Source: Ampelomyces quisqualis (taxonomy: Eukaryota > Ascomycota > Dothideomycetes > Pleosporales > Phaeosphaeriaceae). Taken from it: a stretch of DNA of 64,000 nucleotides. The first letter of the stretch is position 1; the number at the start of each line of letters is the position of its first letter. This document shows positions 37,381-50,140 of the stretch, piece by piece. The notes beneath the pieces were generated by a model. It was not told where the DNA came from. It saw nothing but the letters and a program-made list of their open reading frames with translations, and made no database searches. The stretch covers positions 1,860,001 to 1,924,000 of the forward strand of contig JAGTXZ010000020.1 of NCBI GenBank assembly GCA_018398575.1. The letters are read 5' to 3'. The translations under genes and the position numbers were made by a program.

Positions 37381-38458
37381 ATATCTAGTATCTAGGCACC
37401 TACTGTTAGCTACTGTCCTTAGCAGGCCGCAATAGTACTTATATAGCAAGCAGCTTCTTTGCATAGTGTTAAGCTAATATATAATTAAACTAATAACAGC
37501 AGAGTATTCTATACTTCTGTCTAAGCGTCTAGTAGTATTTAGGCGTATACATGCCTGCGTGTATTAAGCTATAGTATTATTACTATACTGCATAGCGTCT
37601 TTCTGTTGTTAGTAAGTAGTTGCGTTACTAGGATAACTCTTGCCTTCTCTAGTGTAGTCTTATTTTCTAGTAATACACTTTCCTTTACCTAGCGTTTTTC
37701 TTTTCTCTATAGTAGTAACCTAAATAGGTCTGCACTAGATAAGAAGAGTTATAACTTTGTAATAGTTAGAACTACTTAATTGTGCACAACAAGGTATCTT
37801 CCTACAATATAACAGCCTTAAGTCTAATAGCAGTTCTCTTTTAACTACTAACGTTTTCTGTGTGTTAGTTCTATAGGTTTTTAGTTTGTGTTGGCTTGTT
37901 ATGCTTATACTACTGCTACGTCTAGATTCCTCTTGTTAACAAGTAAGTAATGCTATAGATCTAGGAGTGTATAGTATTTAATCTCTAGGCTGTCTTGTTA
38001 AGTAACTTTTTGGTTAGACTAGTGTAGCAGTTAGTTGTACTTCTGTTTTAATCTTAGAGTTAAGGCTTAAGGACAGTAGCGTTAGAGTCTAGACAGTTTT
38101 TAGTCTCTGCAGCGTCTTAGTTTTTAGTATGTTAGTTCTAGGGTTACATCCTCTAAGAGCCTAACCTTTACACTATTATCTGTTAGCGCTTGTTTTAGCG
38201 CTTGTTTAGATAGAGATATAGTGTGCTGCTAATATTACTTAAATTTGCTACTTAGTATAAAGTATACAAAGTAAGCGCTTGCTTTTTAAATGTTAAAGAA
38301 CTATTAGTAAGGGTAGTAGAAGTAAGTAATATATGTAGCGCAACAGAGTTTTTACTTTGCAGGCATAAGTAGGGTTTTTGTAACACATATAGTCTAATAT
38401 TGCCTTAAATTCTGCTAGAGCATAGCAGTTAGGCTGTTTAATTAGATAGCCTCTTGTT

Positions 38459-38815
38459 CTTAACTGCGTACTAGCGTACACAATAGTTGTCTACTGTTAG
38501 CATAAATAGTTGTGTACGCAATACAGGTAATTAGGCCCCCTTTTATTCTTAACTGCGTGCTAGTGTATACAATAGTTATCTACTGTTAGCATAAATAGTT
38601 ATGCACGCAATACAAGCAATTAGGTGCTCTTCTATCTTTAACTAAATGTTAGCGTACATAATAGTTGTCTACTATTAGCATAAATAGTAGTGCGCGCAAT
38701 ACAGGTAATTAGGTGCCCTTCTGTTTTTCTATCCTCTACTAAATATTAGCGTATATAATAGTTGTCTACTATTAGTATAAATAGTTGTGCGCACAATATA
38801 AGCAATCTAGTAGCT
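38459..38815. repeat. Four tandem copies of the ~89 bp repeat, inner copy
   Basis: This is the same array as at 32,357, in the same place relative to the Plavaka-like gene. Copy number is equal, while individual units differ by transitions. Confidence 0.75.
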
Positions 38816-38989
38816 CTACACGTAGAAAACTATTTACCTAGTAAGTTATTAGTATAAATCTAGTATGCTACTATGCTAGTTATATTTGTAGTTTAATTAT
38901 AAATAACGCTTAGTGTATCTTTAATGCAACTGTCTCTTGTAATGCGCTGTGCTAGCGTGCCTTTATAAATATCTGTATTTGCGCCTATT

Positions 38990-39940
38990 TATCTCCTTTC
39001 TTTGTGTAGTAATATATGCTATTACATTTACTTTTAAAGCCTAATTTGTGCTCTAATATCTGCATAAACAAATTGTAATTAAAGTTGTTAATATACTTGT
39101 CTATTGCTAGCAGGTTGTAGTGTGCATATAACAGCTAGTTTGTCCTAATAAGAGTGTGCTTGTTTCTAGTTGCGTTTAACACTAATATAGTTGTTATGTT
39201 AAAAGTAATTTGTGTTATACTTAACTCTTTGTTAACTGTTTCTATTATCTTTCTACGCAGATTTCTATCTAGCAAAGCTTGCTCTTAATTATTATTTAGT
39301 TTAGTTTTGTTCTATTGCAAGCGCATCTATTAGGCTGCGTTATAGTTATATTAGATAGTAAAGTATGTAATTGTTTAGATAAGGCAACTATTAGCTGCGT
39401 TCTATAGTAGTCTGTTCTGTTGTAATGCAATTGCCCTTGTAATTTACTATAAGTATTCTTTTGCTGTAGTTATCTATAAGAAACAGCCTAGTATCTTCTG
39501 CCTTCTTATCTCTTATTCTATGTTAGAGTATATTAAGTTATATTCTTCTACTGTTAGTTGCATTATATTGCATATGCTGTCTTTTAACAATTGTGTCTAG
39601 TGTTACTGCAGTAGTGCTATTCTTCTGTCTGCACTAACTAGCAATTCTAGGTAACTATTGCAATATCTTTGTAATACTTGCGTACGTAGATAAGAGTTGC
39701 TATTATTACGCGTTTATAGTAGTATATAGTGTGTAGTAAAGAGGTTACGTTAGCAGCCTTACGCTATAGTCTTGTGTTATAGCGCTTGTTATATTAGTAG
39801 GTTTGCGTTCTATTAGGTAGGCTAAAGTAACAGTAGAGCTATTGTTAAATATACAATTCTATTTACTATGTCTAACGCTATATACTAGTTGTCTTACTAC
39901 ACTTACTTCTGTTTATAATTCTGCACTATATATGTCTAGT
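38990..39940 (-). pseudogene. Unrecognised frame downstream of the Plavaka gene, inner copy
   Basis: The frame of the transposase continues past its expected C-terminus for about 300 codons with only TAG/TAA. It is rich in Gln, Lys and Leu and looks helical. It may be a C-terminal extension or a separate gene that began at an internal Met; the sequence does not decide. I do not recognise it. Confidence 0.45.
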
Positions 39941-42900
39941 CTTAATTAAACGTAAAAGAATACAGTCTATTATATTTGTCCTAATTAATATAATTATTTA
40001 CATAATAAAAAACAGGGACTTTATTGTTAAGTGTAGGTAGATCCTTTGGTACTAAGTGTATAGGGCAAACAATAGTTATTATGTTGTATACCTTAAATAC
40101 TTATAATATGCGTTGCTTAGTCTTTGTACTGTGTGTATAGCAGCGCACGCTTAGCATCTCTGTTATATTATTAATTTAACTGTTGTTGTTAAACGCTATA
40201 ACCTTGCAGAAGGCACCTGTATACTTATATTTCTTTCTGTCCTTATCTTAGTGTTTATTATTAATAAATGTAAGTATTAGGTATACCTAAGCTGTAGCTC
40301 TACTATTTGCAACAGTCTAAGACAGTTACGTATAGTCCTTATATTTAAACTCTTGCACTTACACGTAATCTTTGCGCTATTTTCTAGTCCTATGCTAGTT
40401 AGGCGCATATTGCACAATGTTTTCTTTGCAATATTTAAGGTTATTGTAGCGTTTACTTAATAGCCTTAAGCATTTTATAAAAGAGTGTATTTTTACATTT
40501 ATCCTGTTTACCTAGTAAGAGTTAGAGTCTTGTCTGTCTTTATTATATAGGGTAACAAAGCAGCTAGTTACCTTCTAACAGTAGTGTTAGACAAATACTG
40601 CAGTAGTATGTGTAAAGTCTAGTAACGTAATATATATAGTAACCTTGCTAAGAGGCAGTATAATAGAATTTAGTAACATGCCTAGTATAAACTATCTAAG
40701 TTATTTAAATAGTATTGCTATTAACACACTTATAGTAAAGGTGTGCTTGCGCTAGTTAGCAGTAGTGCACTGTTAACTTTAGTCTATAACTGTCTTGTAT
40801 TTAAATGCTATAAGCGCAAGCTGTCTAGAGTTATAGAGGCAGATCTGCGCAAGAAAATCTCTCTTGTTTGTTATTAAGTAGAATTGTTTTACTATTGTAA
40901 TATAGTAGGCCTTACTATTTATTCTAGTGCATATGCTATTAAGAGCCCTATACATACAGATATTGTTAATAATATAGGTTAGCGCGTGCTATTTAGGGTA
41001 ATTAAAATCCTTTTCTTCTCCTTGCGTCTGTCTAAAAGGTTAAAACTCTTCTTTTAGAATATCTATTTGTTTAATAGCTAATAATATATACCTTAATGTA
41101 TTTTTGTTATAACTCTTATATTATAAAAGTACTAGCAGATTACACGCAGCTTAGATAAAATATAACGCGTATAGTGCCTTAGTTGCTAGCAGAGGAAATA
41201 CTACTACTACAAATTGGCAAATTACTGCTTTTTATTCTGCGCTAGTCTACTGCAACACTTTTGTAAAAGCCCTCTTGTTATTAAACTGTTTTAGTCTAGT
41301 GTTATGCTTAACCTAGCAAAACCTTTTATTTAACTAGGCACAGCTGTTATCTTCTGCTACTAGAACTGTAGTACTATTCTAGCCCTTCTTTTGTCTAGGG
41401 TGTATGTCTATTAGTATGTCTTCTGTAAATTCTAATATCTTTATAACTAACCCCTTAAGCAGTAGATGTAATATATCTGTAGCTAATAACTTATGTATAT
41501 TAAAGTTGTAGTAATTCTAGCCAAAGTACTCTACTAGATAAACATAATTCTTGTGTCCTTTATTAAGACAACAACTCTATTGCAGGCGTGTATACTCTTC
41601 TGTTTGCTATAGATATTTGTTACACAAGTTCTCTTGTTTGTCTAGTAGTACTGTATATTAAGTATAGTGTCTGTTTTTCTTTACACCTGTTAGTAGCACT
41701 TGCTTTTTATAGTTAGCTAGAATTGCACAAATGGTTAGGTAACACTATTGCGTCTGTTAGTTAGTATACTCTAGCTGTATGCTGTATTTAGCAGCTCTTT
41801 TAAGTACTGCAGTTACTAGTTAGCGTCTGTTCTCTATAGTAACCCTCTGTTATTAACGCTATAGTTGGTACTTATACAATAACAGTTTGCTTATATAGTA
41901 ATAATACACTTTACTCTTTAGAATAGAATCTAGGAGCTTAGCTGTTAGAATAAATCTAGCTAGTAGTGTCCTAGGTGTTGTTCTGCGTTGTTGTGCCTTA
42001 TAGTTAAGATTCTTAATAGTAACATATATTAGCTATGCTGCTACGTTACTAGATATTATAGACAACTGTGTTTTGTTTACTGCTAGTATAACTAGCACAA
42101 GAGTTGCACTATCTAGCAAGCGCTGTTATATTAACTACTACTAATTCTCTAAGTGTAGTTTGTAATACACTCTTATAGGTTTGTTAGGCGTACTTGTAAA
42201 AGAATAGCTAGGTGCGTAAACTATCTTGTTAGCAAATAGGTAATAACTAAGTATAAAGGTAATTTATAATATAATATCCTAGTATATAAATATATGTTAG
42301 TTAGGTTAGAGGTTTAGTAATCTAGATATAATTGCTACGTCCTCTTGTATCTATATGTTATCTTGTAGCCTAGATTAAATGTTTAACATAGCCTGCTGCT
42401 ACTAGCGCCCTAATTAGAACTGTAGCTATAAATATAGCTTATGTAGCTGTATGTTAGTAAAGAGGCTGTTAACATTACCTAATATGCATTTTATCCTTTA
42501 CAGCTATAATGCAAACGCTAGTGCAAAAAGAGAACTAAAAGGCTCTACTATGTTATTCTTATTAGTGTTAGCACGCGTGCGCTATTTAGCTGCGTATAGC
42601 CTACTACTTTACGTCTGCTGTTCTTAAACTAAAGGGTTTGCTAGCATGCTATCTACTTGCTGTCTTAAACAGCTTGTCCTATCCTTATGTAGACGCTAAT
42701 ATTAGGCCTATCTGCTCTATTGCCTTATGTTTAGCTAGAGTATAGTTGCGTTTACATAAGGTGTTACTGTATAAAGCAGGTGCTGCGTTGTCTAGAGTAG
42801 TATTTATTACGTTATAGCTATTAGAGCTATACTATTATATTGTAGTGTTAGGAGTTATAACTAGCGTATTGTTAGGTAGCAGGTAGTAACGCGTCTAGCA

Positions 42901-42990
42901 TTAAGCACTGTGTTTAACAAGTCCTGCGTACGTCTTAGTGTAAAAGCTACACAGTATGTATATATAATCTATTACTAATTTGTTTATATA
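39940..42990 (-). pseudogene. Plavaka-like (CACTA superfamily) transposase, inner copy, continuous frame with RIP stops
   Basis: One minus-strand frame can be followed for about 1,000 codons with only TAG/TAA stops, matching the usual length of Plavaka transposases. Recognisable blocks in order are: the N-terminal region with LHKLYL; ILAVNKTQLS followed by VAA*LIYVTI and RTTPRTLLARFI (the family's S-DKT-Q-S / YPVY-TIGN / lGfiPt block); LLTGVKKNRHYT with Cys codons turned to Tyr; then LQ*TSAE*KAV, SYNKNTL, FNYPK*HAL (PKWHAL) and NKRDFLAQI. The TAG inside PK*HAL stands where the family has Trp. The frame reads through 41,641-41,653 without a shift, which proves this copy is uninterrupted at the site where the outer copy is split. 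Family assignment is from remembered motifs, not a database search. Confidence 0.8.
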
Positions 42991-43681
42991 TAACTCTGTA
43001 GTTTAGATGTAAAGAAACTAAGTGTGTAAAAACAGTATTAACATTAGTTACGTAGTGTTAAGGTAGTTACTAGTAGTATCTATCCTGTGCTGCATAGTCT
43101 GTTGTCTATAGTAGTCTACTAAAGTCTACTGTAGCTAACAGTTACCTAACCTGTGTACAGAACTATGCTAATAGTTGTAGGCGTAATAACTAATATTTTT
43201 CTTTCCTTTAATGTTCCTTATTACTCTAACAACTGTTATGTTATTATACTAGAGCTTACTTATTAATAACCTAATTAGTTAGGCTAGCTAACACAGCTTA
43301 ATAAAGATTAATATTAATAATAATTATTACACTAAAAAATATTAACACTCTAGAATAAATAAGTTACTGCGCGTTTAGAATATATATAGTAGAACCTAAA
43401 CACCTAAAAAGGTAAGTATACCTGTAAGTAGACACGTATAAGGTTTAAAAGTATAAAAAAAATAGACTAGTAGCTCTAGCAGCCTAATATACAACCTGTA
43501 CTAAGGTAGCTAGGCTTAGTACAAATAGAAGCAGGTAGAATAGTGTACTATATATACTATAGGTAAGACTAGTAACAGGCGTAGGCAATTACTTAATAGT
43601 AAGAAATAATAAGTATAATTTATATATAGTGTTAACTAATGTTCTAAGCAGCTAGTATATTTAATCTTTTCTAGTTTCAAA
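42991..43681. promoter_or_regulatory. Candidate divergent promoter region of the inner element
   Basis: It lies between the start of the minus-strand Plavaka-like gene and the plus-strand gene set. No coding frame is apparent. It contains A-rich tracts (TAAAAAAAATAG near 43,450) and is well conserved with the outer copy. No specific factor site was recognised. Confidence 0.3.
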
Positions 43682-43930
43682 ATGCCTGCAGATCTAATTC
43701 ATATTCTTTCTCTAGCACAGTATAGGACAGTTGTCTACTAGAAACTACTATTCTAACTTACTCTAATGTGCAAATACAATAAGGGCTAAATAGTAACAAA
43801 GACTGTTAACAAACTGCTGTATATTAAACGTATCTACGTGCTGCTTGCTCTTAAACTATTAGCGCTAATAGAGTATATAATAGCCTTACTAGCTAGCTAC
43901 TCTCTGCCTCTTACTATATATACGTTTTCT

Positions 43931-44250
43931 TAACCTTAAAACTAGAGATAAATTTACCTATATGTCTCTAGTCTTAGAGTTAAGGTAACAGTCTTTTGTT
44001 AAAACATACACAGAACTTAGTATTATTTTTATCTATTATACACTTGCGCCTCCTTACACTTTTCTAACCTTAAAACTAGAGATAAATTTACCTATGTGTC
44101 TCTAGTCTTAGGGTTAAGGTAACAGTCTTTTGTTAAAATATATATAAAACTTAGTGTTATTTTTATCTATTATACACTTGCGCCTTCTTACACTTTCCTA
44201 ACCTTAAAACTAGAGATAAATTTACCTATATGCCTATGTATGCAGCTACT
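43931..44250. repeat. 134-bp hairpin-containing tandem repeat, inner copy (about 2.3 units)
   Basis: Units begin at 43,931, 44,065 and 44,199. Each full unit holds an inverted repeat, TAACCTTAAAACTAGAGA paired with TCTCTAGTCTTAGGGTTA about 20 bases on, giving an 18-bp imperfect stem. Both arms are present in both copies of the element. Confidence 0.75.
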
Positions 44251-44520
44251 TCTTAATACGTAACTTGTACTTCTAATTTAATGTTGCTGTCTTTATATAT
44301 ATATTCCTTATAAGTCTAAGAGACTTAATCCTTTATTATATTTTTATTCTTATAAAACTAAAACTATACCTATTACGTCTATATGTTTGTATAGTTTAAA
44401 AATCTAGAACTAAGCTTTACTATGTTGTTAGTACTACACCTGCGCTACTTCTTAGCCTACTAGTATAGAAGTAAATTTATATCCTAGATAGACCCTTTAG
44501 TAGCTGTTTAGATGTTGTAG

Positions 44521-45255
44521 CTTAACTAAGATACTTTATAACGTGTTTAATAACAAGGATCTCTACAATAACAGCTATAATAGCATTCTAGAGCGCATAT
44601 TAACAACTTAGCCTAACTTAAAAGCGCTATTGTTACAACAACTTTGTTATATCCTGTAACACTATTACTTAACTAAGATACTTTATAGCGTGTTTAAAAG
44701 CAAGAATCTCTATAACAACAGCTACAATAGCATTCTAATGCGTATATTAACAACTTAGCCTAACTTAAGAGCGCTGTTGTTGCAACAACTTTGTTATGTC
44801 CTATAACACTATTACTTAACTAAGATACCTTATAGCGTGTTTGAAAGTAAGGATCTCTATAACAACAGCTATAATAGTATCCTAATGCGCACATTAATAA
44901 CTTAGCCTAACTTAAGAGCGCTATTGTTATAACAACTTTGTTATGTCCTGCAACACTATTACTTAACTAAGATACCTTATAGCGTGTTTAAAAGCAAGGA
45001 TCTCTACAACAATAGCTATAATAGCATCCTAATGCGTACATTAACAACTTAGCCTAACTTAAGAGCGCTATTATTATAATAACTTTATTATGTCTTACAA
45101 CACTATTACTTAACCAAGATACTTTATAGCGTGTTTGAAAGCAAAGATCTCTATAACAACAACTATAATAGTATTCTAGTGCGCATATTAACAACTTAGC
45201 CTAACTTAAAAGCGCTATTGTTACAACAACTTTGTTATGTCTTGTAATACACATT
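44521..45255 (+). repeat. Five tandem 147-bp units coding for 49-residue LRR-like repeats, inner copy
   Basis: Units begin at 44,521, 44,668, 44,815, 44,962 and 45,109, exactly 147 bp apart. 147 is a multiple of three and the frame stays open except for TAG/TAA, so the array is coding in origin. Confidence 0.85.
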
Positions 45256-45878
45256 AATAACTTAGCCTAACTTAAGAACGCAATTCTTATACTATTAGGT
45301 AACTAGAAGATATTAGAGATATAACTACAATTTACATACTTTTGTCTATATATTGTTACAGGCAAAAATCAAGAATAACGTAGAGTTATAGTTGTTTATT
45401 AGAACATCTCTATCCTAGCACTCTTATTAGGCTCTTTAACAGCAAAGCCTACTTAAGCAGCTATAACCTCTCTTATACCATATACAATGCATTTCTATTA
45501 GACCTTATAAGTAGCAATCTAACGTCTAGATATTAAGATATTCTAACTATAACTTATATAACATTAAGTCTCTTATTGTTACTAAGCTTTATTACAGCTT
45601 TAAGAACTTCTATTAACGTAAAGAAGTTACGCGCATTAAACTTATCTATACTAAGATACTACTAGCTAGTAACAAAAAGGATACCTACTACGCTAGTAGG
45701 TACAACTAAGACTTTAAAGGACACTTGTATAAATTAAAACAATAGGCCTGTATTTGTTTATCTTAGAGACGCTTAGCAGAAAAGAACATGCATAAGAGGT
45801 AATGCGCAATACTTTATAAATCTTGTGTATAGTATATAAGGCAGTAAACACTTTAAACGTATTAATCTCTATAATTAG

Positions 45879-46285
45879 GCTCTTTTAACAACTAGTAGCT
45901 ACAGTTGCGTTGCACTGTTAGTAACTATTATCTACTAGAGAATACTGCTAGTGCTGTACGCTACCTACTACTACAGCAGGCTCTTTTAATGACTAGCAGC
46001 TATAGTTGCGTTGCACTATTAGTAACTGTTATTTACTAGAGAATACTACTAGTGCTGTACGCAATCTACTACTACAGCAGGCTCTTCTAACTACTAGCAG
46101 CTACAGTTGCGTTGCACTATTAGTAACTATTATCTACTAGAGAATACTACTAGTGCTGCACGCAACCTACTACTGTAGCAGGCTCTTCTAACAACTAGCA
46201 GCTACAGTTGCGTTGCACTGTCTATAACTGTTATTTACTAGAGAGTACTATTAGCATTAATTGCAAGCTATCTACTGCAATAGGT
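45879..46285. repeat. Four tandem 100-101 bp units, inner copy
   Basis: Units start at 45,879, 45,979, 46,080 and 46,181 with GGCTCTTTTAA...AGCTACAGTTGCGTTGCACT. The array sits between the LRR-like frame and the pogo transposase. Confidence 0.8.
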
Positions 46286-46560
46286 ACCTAGAGCAACTAA
46301 TTAGTGCTATAATAATACTAGCATAGGTTTAAGGCTAAGTTTAGATTTTGTTTTATATTAAATGCTATAAGTAGCTACTAGAGTATTAGCATGCGCAAGT
46401 ATATTATCTTTACTATATTAGATAGTAGATTGCTTATTGTAAATACATCTAGTTTCTATAGTTATTCTACTACTATAATATTAAGCCTATATTATTTAGT
46501 TTATAGATAAGTTAAGGTCTAACGCCTAACTAGTAACATAGTTGTGCCTAGACTATTGCA

Positions 46561-48225
46561 GAACGTGTTAAGGTTTGCAAACATAAGGTATTGTTTCTGT
46601 ATTTAATACTACAACAACTTGCTATATAGGCTACTAGAGCCTTTTGCTACTATGTGCAACTAAATAATATAACTAATATTCTTCTAACAACGCAAGAACA
46701 CCTAGACAGCAACAAAACTAAATACACTAGCTATAACTACGCGCACAATAGGCGTCCGCAATAGAAAACCTTTAAGGCAGCTCTAAATAACTAGTATATA
46801 GAGTTGCAGGCAGCTTGCGTTAATGTTACTAATAACATAATTCGCAAAACTGTACGTTAACTTTAGCAACAGCTGCCTGAATATAACAGCTGCAAAATAC
46901 TAGAGTTTAATAACAGATAGCTTACTATATATAAATAATAACACAGCGTGTAGTTATATAAATAGTTTGTAAAAACAGTAGGTAACTATAGCAGTATAAT
47001 AGTTAAAGACACTAAGCTTATAATAGAAGAGATTTGCAACATAGTAAGTAAATACGCGCCTAAAGATTTATATAACATAGATAAGGCTAGTATGTACTAG
47101 AAACACTTACTCTAATACATATTAGTAGATAATCTAGGAGCTAGACTTAGACTAGACAGAGAGCACATAACTAGTGTGCTGTGTATAAACATAGATAGCT
47201 TAGACCAAGTGCTTCTATAGTTTATAGAATTCTTAAACTACATAACTTGTATAGACAGTAAGAAGAACCTAAACATCTGTAGTCTTAGTTATATCTATTA
47301 GGACAATAATTCTACTTGAATAGATACTAACATTATGCTAGAATAGCTAAAATAGTTTAATAACTATATAAATAGACAAGTATTATTGCTAATTAATAGG
47401 TTCCTACCTTATAAACACGCAGTAGCTAAGCTTTAGATAAGCTGCTAATTGCTGCAGAACATTTTATATATATAGTGTTAATGTACTGCAAGCTTATTGT
47501 AGTAATAGAGGTTACAATACTTACTAATATAACAGAGTTATATTCCTGCCTGCAGGTAGCATAATATTATACTAACTAATAGACTAAGGTATTACCTGCG
47601 CATAGAAGGCTAAAGTCTACGCCTATTTCTTATACTTTGCAGTAAAGAAAAGTATAATAGGTAAACATCCTACTAAGACAATAGATATTATCTACGCTAT
47701 TTGCTAGAGATATTACGCGTAGTATAACAAGATAAGAGCTAAGACTATATGTAGTAGCTAGCAGATCTTAATATGTCTAAACATGTACTACAGCCTATAG
47801 CTATATATAGCTAACTTCTAAAAGACCTACTATAAGCTTAATAATTTAGTTAACTAGCTTAAAGACATGCGCGTTGTTAATAGTATAGATGTTAGAAGCT
47901 TTATTAAGTTACCTAAAGAGCGCAATCCTAACTACAAAGATCTAGCCTACCTCTTAGACTATATTGTTGTAATATACAGCCTAAATAAGACAGAGAAGAA
48001 CTGTAAGGTACTGTTACTTCTTAGACTATTACACTGCAAAGCAACAGACATAATAGATTAACTGCAGGTATACGTAAGTTAGCAAGAGTTTACTATAAAC
48101 AATAAGCAATATATTAATAAGCTAAGAGCACTACAACAGGTAACTATAAAATAGATGGCTGCAGAGCTGTAAGACAGACGCCAAAAAGATATACGCAACT
48201 AGGTAGTAAGACTGCGCTAATATAA
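46561..48225 (+). pseudogene. pogo-family DDE transposase, inner copy
   Basis: The family's usual order is visible on the plus strand: an N-terminal DNA-binding region (NRRPQ*KTFKAAL, then QLPEYNSCKI and FNNR*LTIYK), the DDE core (PKDLYNIDKASMY*KHLL for the family's YNMDETGLFWK, then SVLCINIDSLDQVLL*FI, IMLE*LK*FN and VLLLINRF), a FLPAG...DQGI block for the family's WLPxN...QPLDQGI, and a C-terminus with SFIKLPKERNP and LLDYI. TAG stands exactly at the conserved Trp after the first Asp block. A plus-one shift between about 47,440 and 47,480 separates the core from the PLDQGI-like block. Length near 550 codons fits the family. It may be nested cargo, but I could not find its own terminal repeats. 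Confidence 0.85.
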
Positions 48226-48619
48226 ACACAAGAATGCTATATACCTAAAATAAGATAACGCTAGGCTATTTGTAAGCGTAAAAACTAAGAGTAATGTTAT
48301 AGTGTAGTTATAGTTAGAAAAGTGTAATAATACTATACTTGACTAGAACAAGAATAGCTATTGCACAAATTATCTTATAGGGCCTGCAATCTCTAGTATT
48401 TTGGCTAGCGCATTAACCAAAATAACTAGACAACATTAGCCTAGTAAACACTAAAATTAAAGAATAATTACCTAGCACTAACTATATTTAGCTAAAGACT
48501 AGATTAATAATCTAAAGTAGTAGCACACAATCTATGTAACTAAAAGAGCAGAGTTGTTAAGAAATTATGCACGCACAGTAACATCTAGGTAGGACAGTAG
48601 CGTAGGAAGTTAAGCACCT

Positions 48620-48990
48620 TAGTATACTAGCACTAAGCAGAGACACTATACTGCAAGACATGTTAATAAGAAACAAGGCTATTATACAAGAATATAAGAT
48701 AACAGACAACAATAGTATTCTTTATAAGATACTGCGTACTGTATAATTTGTAACATTAGTTACTAATGCTAAAAGAGAATACCTAAACAAAGGAATACTA
48801 CTATATTAACAGTAAACTTAGCGTTAAAAAGAAGAAACTAATCTCCTTACAAACAAATCTATAGAATATAGAGTAGAATTATCTAGTTAAAAACACAAAC
48901 GTCTTAAACTAACGTTAAAATGCATAATAGAAGCAGGCTGCTGTACACTTCTTTACTAGCTGCAAGCTATATGCACTATAGAGATCTGTT
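48620..48990 (+). pseudogene. Short unrecognised frame after the pogo gene, inner copy
   Basis: About 120 codons with only TAG/TAA (LALSRDTILQDMLIRNKAII, then LVTNAKREYLNKGILLY and KCIIEAGCC) follow the pogo gene by about 400 bp. It could be a displaced C-terminal part of that transposase or a separate small gene. A homologous stretch lies near 61,270-61,640. Confidence 0.4.
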
Positions 48991-49211
48991 AACTACTATT
49001 TATACTAATAGTACACAGTCTAGGGCGTTAGATGCACTAATAGATAATATAAAATTACAATAGAATAATATAGTGTAAAGAAACAGAAGGCAATAGATAG
49101 CTTCCCTTGCTAACAGAACTATAGATGTATAAAAAACTTCTCTATAATTCTATATAAACTACTAGACGCTAGTATACAACTTAAACATTCTAACGCAGCC
49201 TTGTTGCGTAA

Positions 49212-49555
49212 CCTGTCTACTACAATAGCACTAGTAGGTTTAGCTAAGTTTGCCTACTAGACTAAAGAGAGTGCTACTAACATAATATACAAGAGGTAAG
49301 TTGCCTATATTATAATGCAAAAACATAGAAGGTAAGAATTTTGCTTAGTGCTATATAGTGTTCTATAGTACTATACAGTAGACCTGTCTACTACAATAGC
49401 ACTAGTAGGTTTAGTTAAGTTTGCTTGCTAGACTAAAAAGAGTACTACTACTATAATATACAAGAGGTAAGTTACTTATACTATAATATAAAAAACTAGA
49501 AAGTAAGAATTTTGCTTAGTGCTACATAGTGCTATATAGTACTATATAGTGCTGC
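49212..49555. repeat. Two tandem 171-bp units, inner copy
   Basis: Units start at 49,212 and 49,383 (CCTGTCTACTACAATAGCAC...AAGAATTTTGCTTAGTGCTA). Each ends in a run of short TAGTGCTATATAGTACTATA palindromes. Confidence 0.75.
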
Positions 49556-50140
49556 ACTAAGAATAACACGCAGTAAGAAGTGCTTCTCTAGAATACACCT
49601 TTACTTACCTTAAAGACACAATACAACGCGTTAGCGCTAGGTAAGAGGCTATATAATGCTAGGACAAAACTTTGCTTACTTTTACCTGTACCTATAATTT
49701 AACCTACTACTATAACTATATAATACTGCGTTGCTACTACAAACGCACTATAACTATACAATAATAACAATAGTGCTATAATACAAATATACGTAATTTT
49801 CTACGTTACGTTTACTACACTACGCTGTATATTATAATACTGTTACAAGTAAGCATATAACACAAGCACACCTATACACGCTAACTAAGCTGTAGCTATT
49901 CTACTATCCTTGCACCTGCCTGCACTATTCTTAACTATTACGCGTAACATATTATATAATGCGCGCGTTATAGGATTACAACAACAAGTATAAGTAGCAG
50001 CTACTTTAATTAAATAAATAGTACATAAGTAATGTAAAGACAACAACTACTAATAACGTATTATAAGTAATTGTAAGAATAGGCTATAATATTAATATAG
50101 CAGACTAGCGCATATAGGTTAAAGAGATAACAAATTTTAT

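Larger units (their letters stand above)
43682..45840 (+). pseudogene. LRR-like (possibly F-box/LRR) protein relic with 49-residue repeats, inner copy
   Basis: From an ATG at 43,682 (MPADLIHILSLAQYR, reminiscent of an F-box start) a plus-strand frame with mainly TAG/TAA leads toward five 49-residue units at 44,521-45,255. Each unit has the pattern LTKILYSVFESKDLYNNSYN followed by PNLRALLLQQLCYVL, which looks like a leucine-rich repeat. The 134-bp hairpin repeats lie between the ATG and the units, so the two halves may not belong to one gene. Function is unknown; F-box is a weak guess. Downstream codons to about 45,840 (KLKQQACICLSQRRLAEKN) are still coding-like. Confidence 0.45.

Noticed and set aside
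29435..41647. Simple tandem duplication of a 6.1 kb unit, and of a 12.8 kb unit from 41,648
   Set aside because: Both would need the same breakpoint at 41,647, while an inverted-repeat-bounded insertion with a TA duplication explains everything with one event.
43980..44120. TTAGGGTTA words suggesting telomeric repeats
   Set aside because: Only about one and a half units occur per 134-bp repeat, and they are arms of a hairpin. There is no tandem TTAGGG run.
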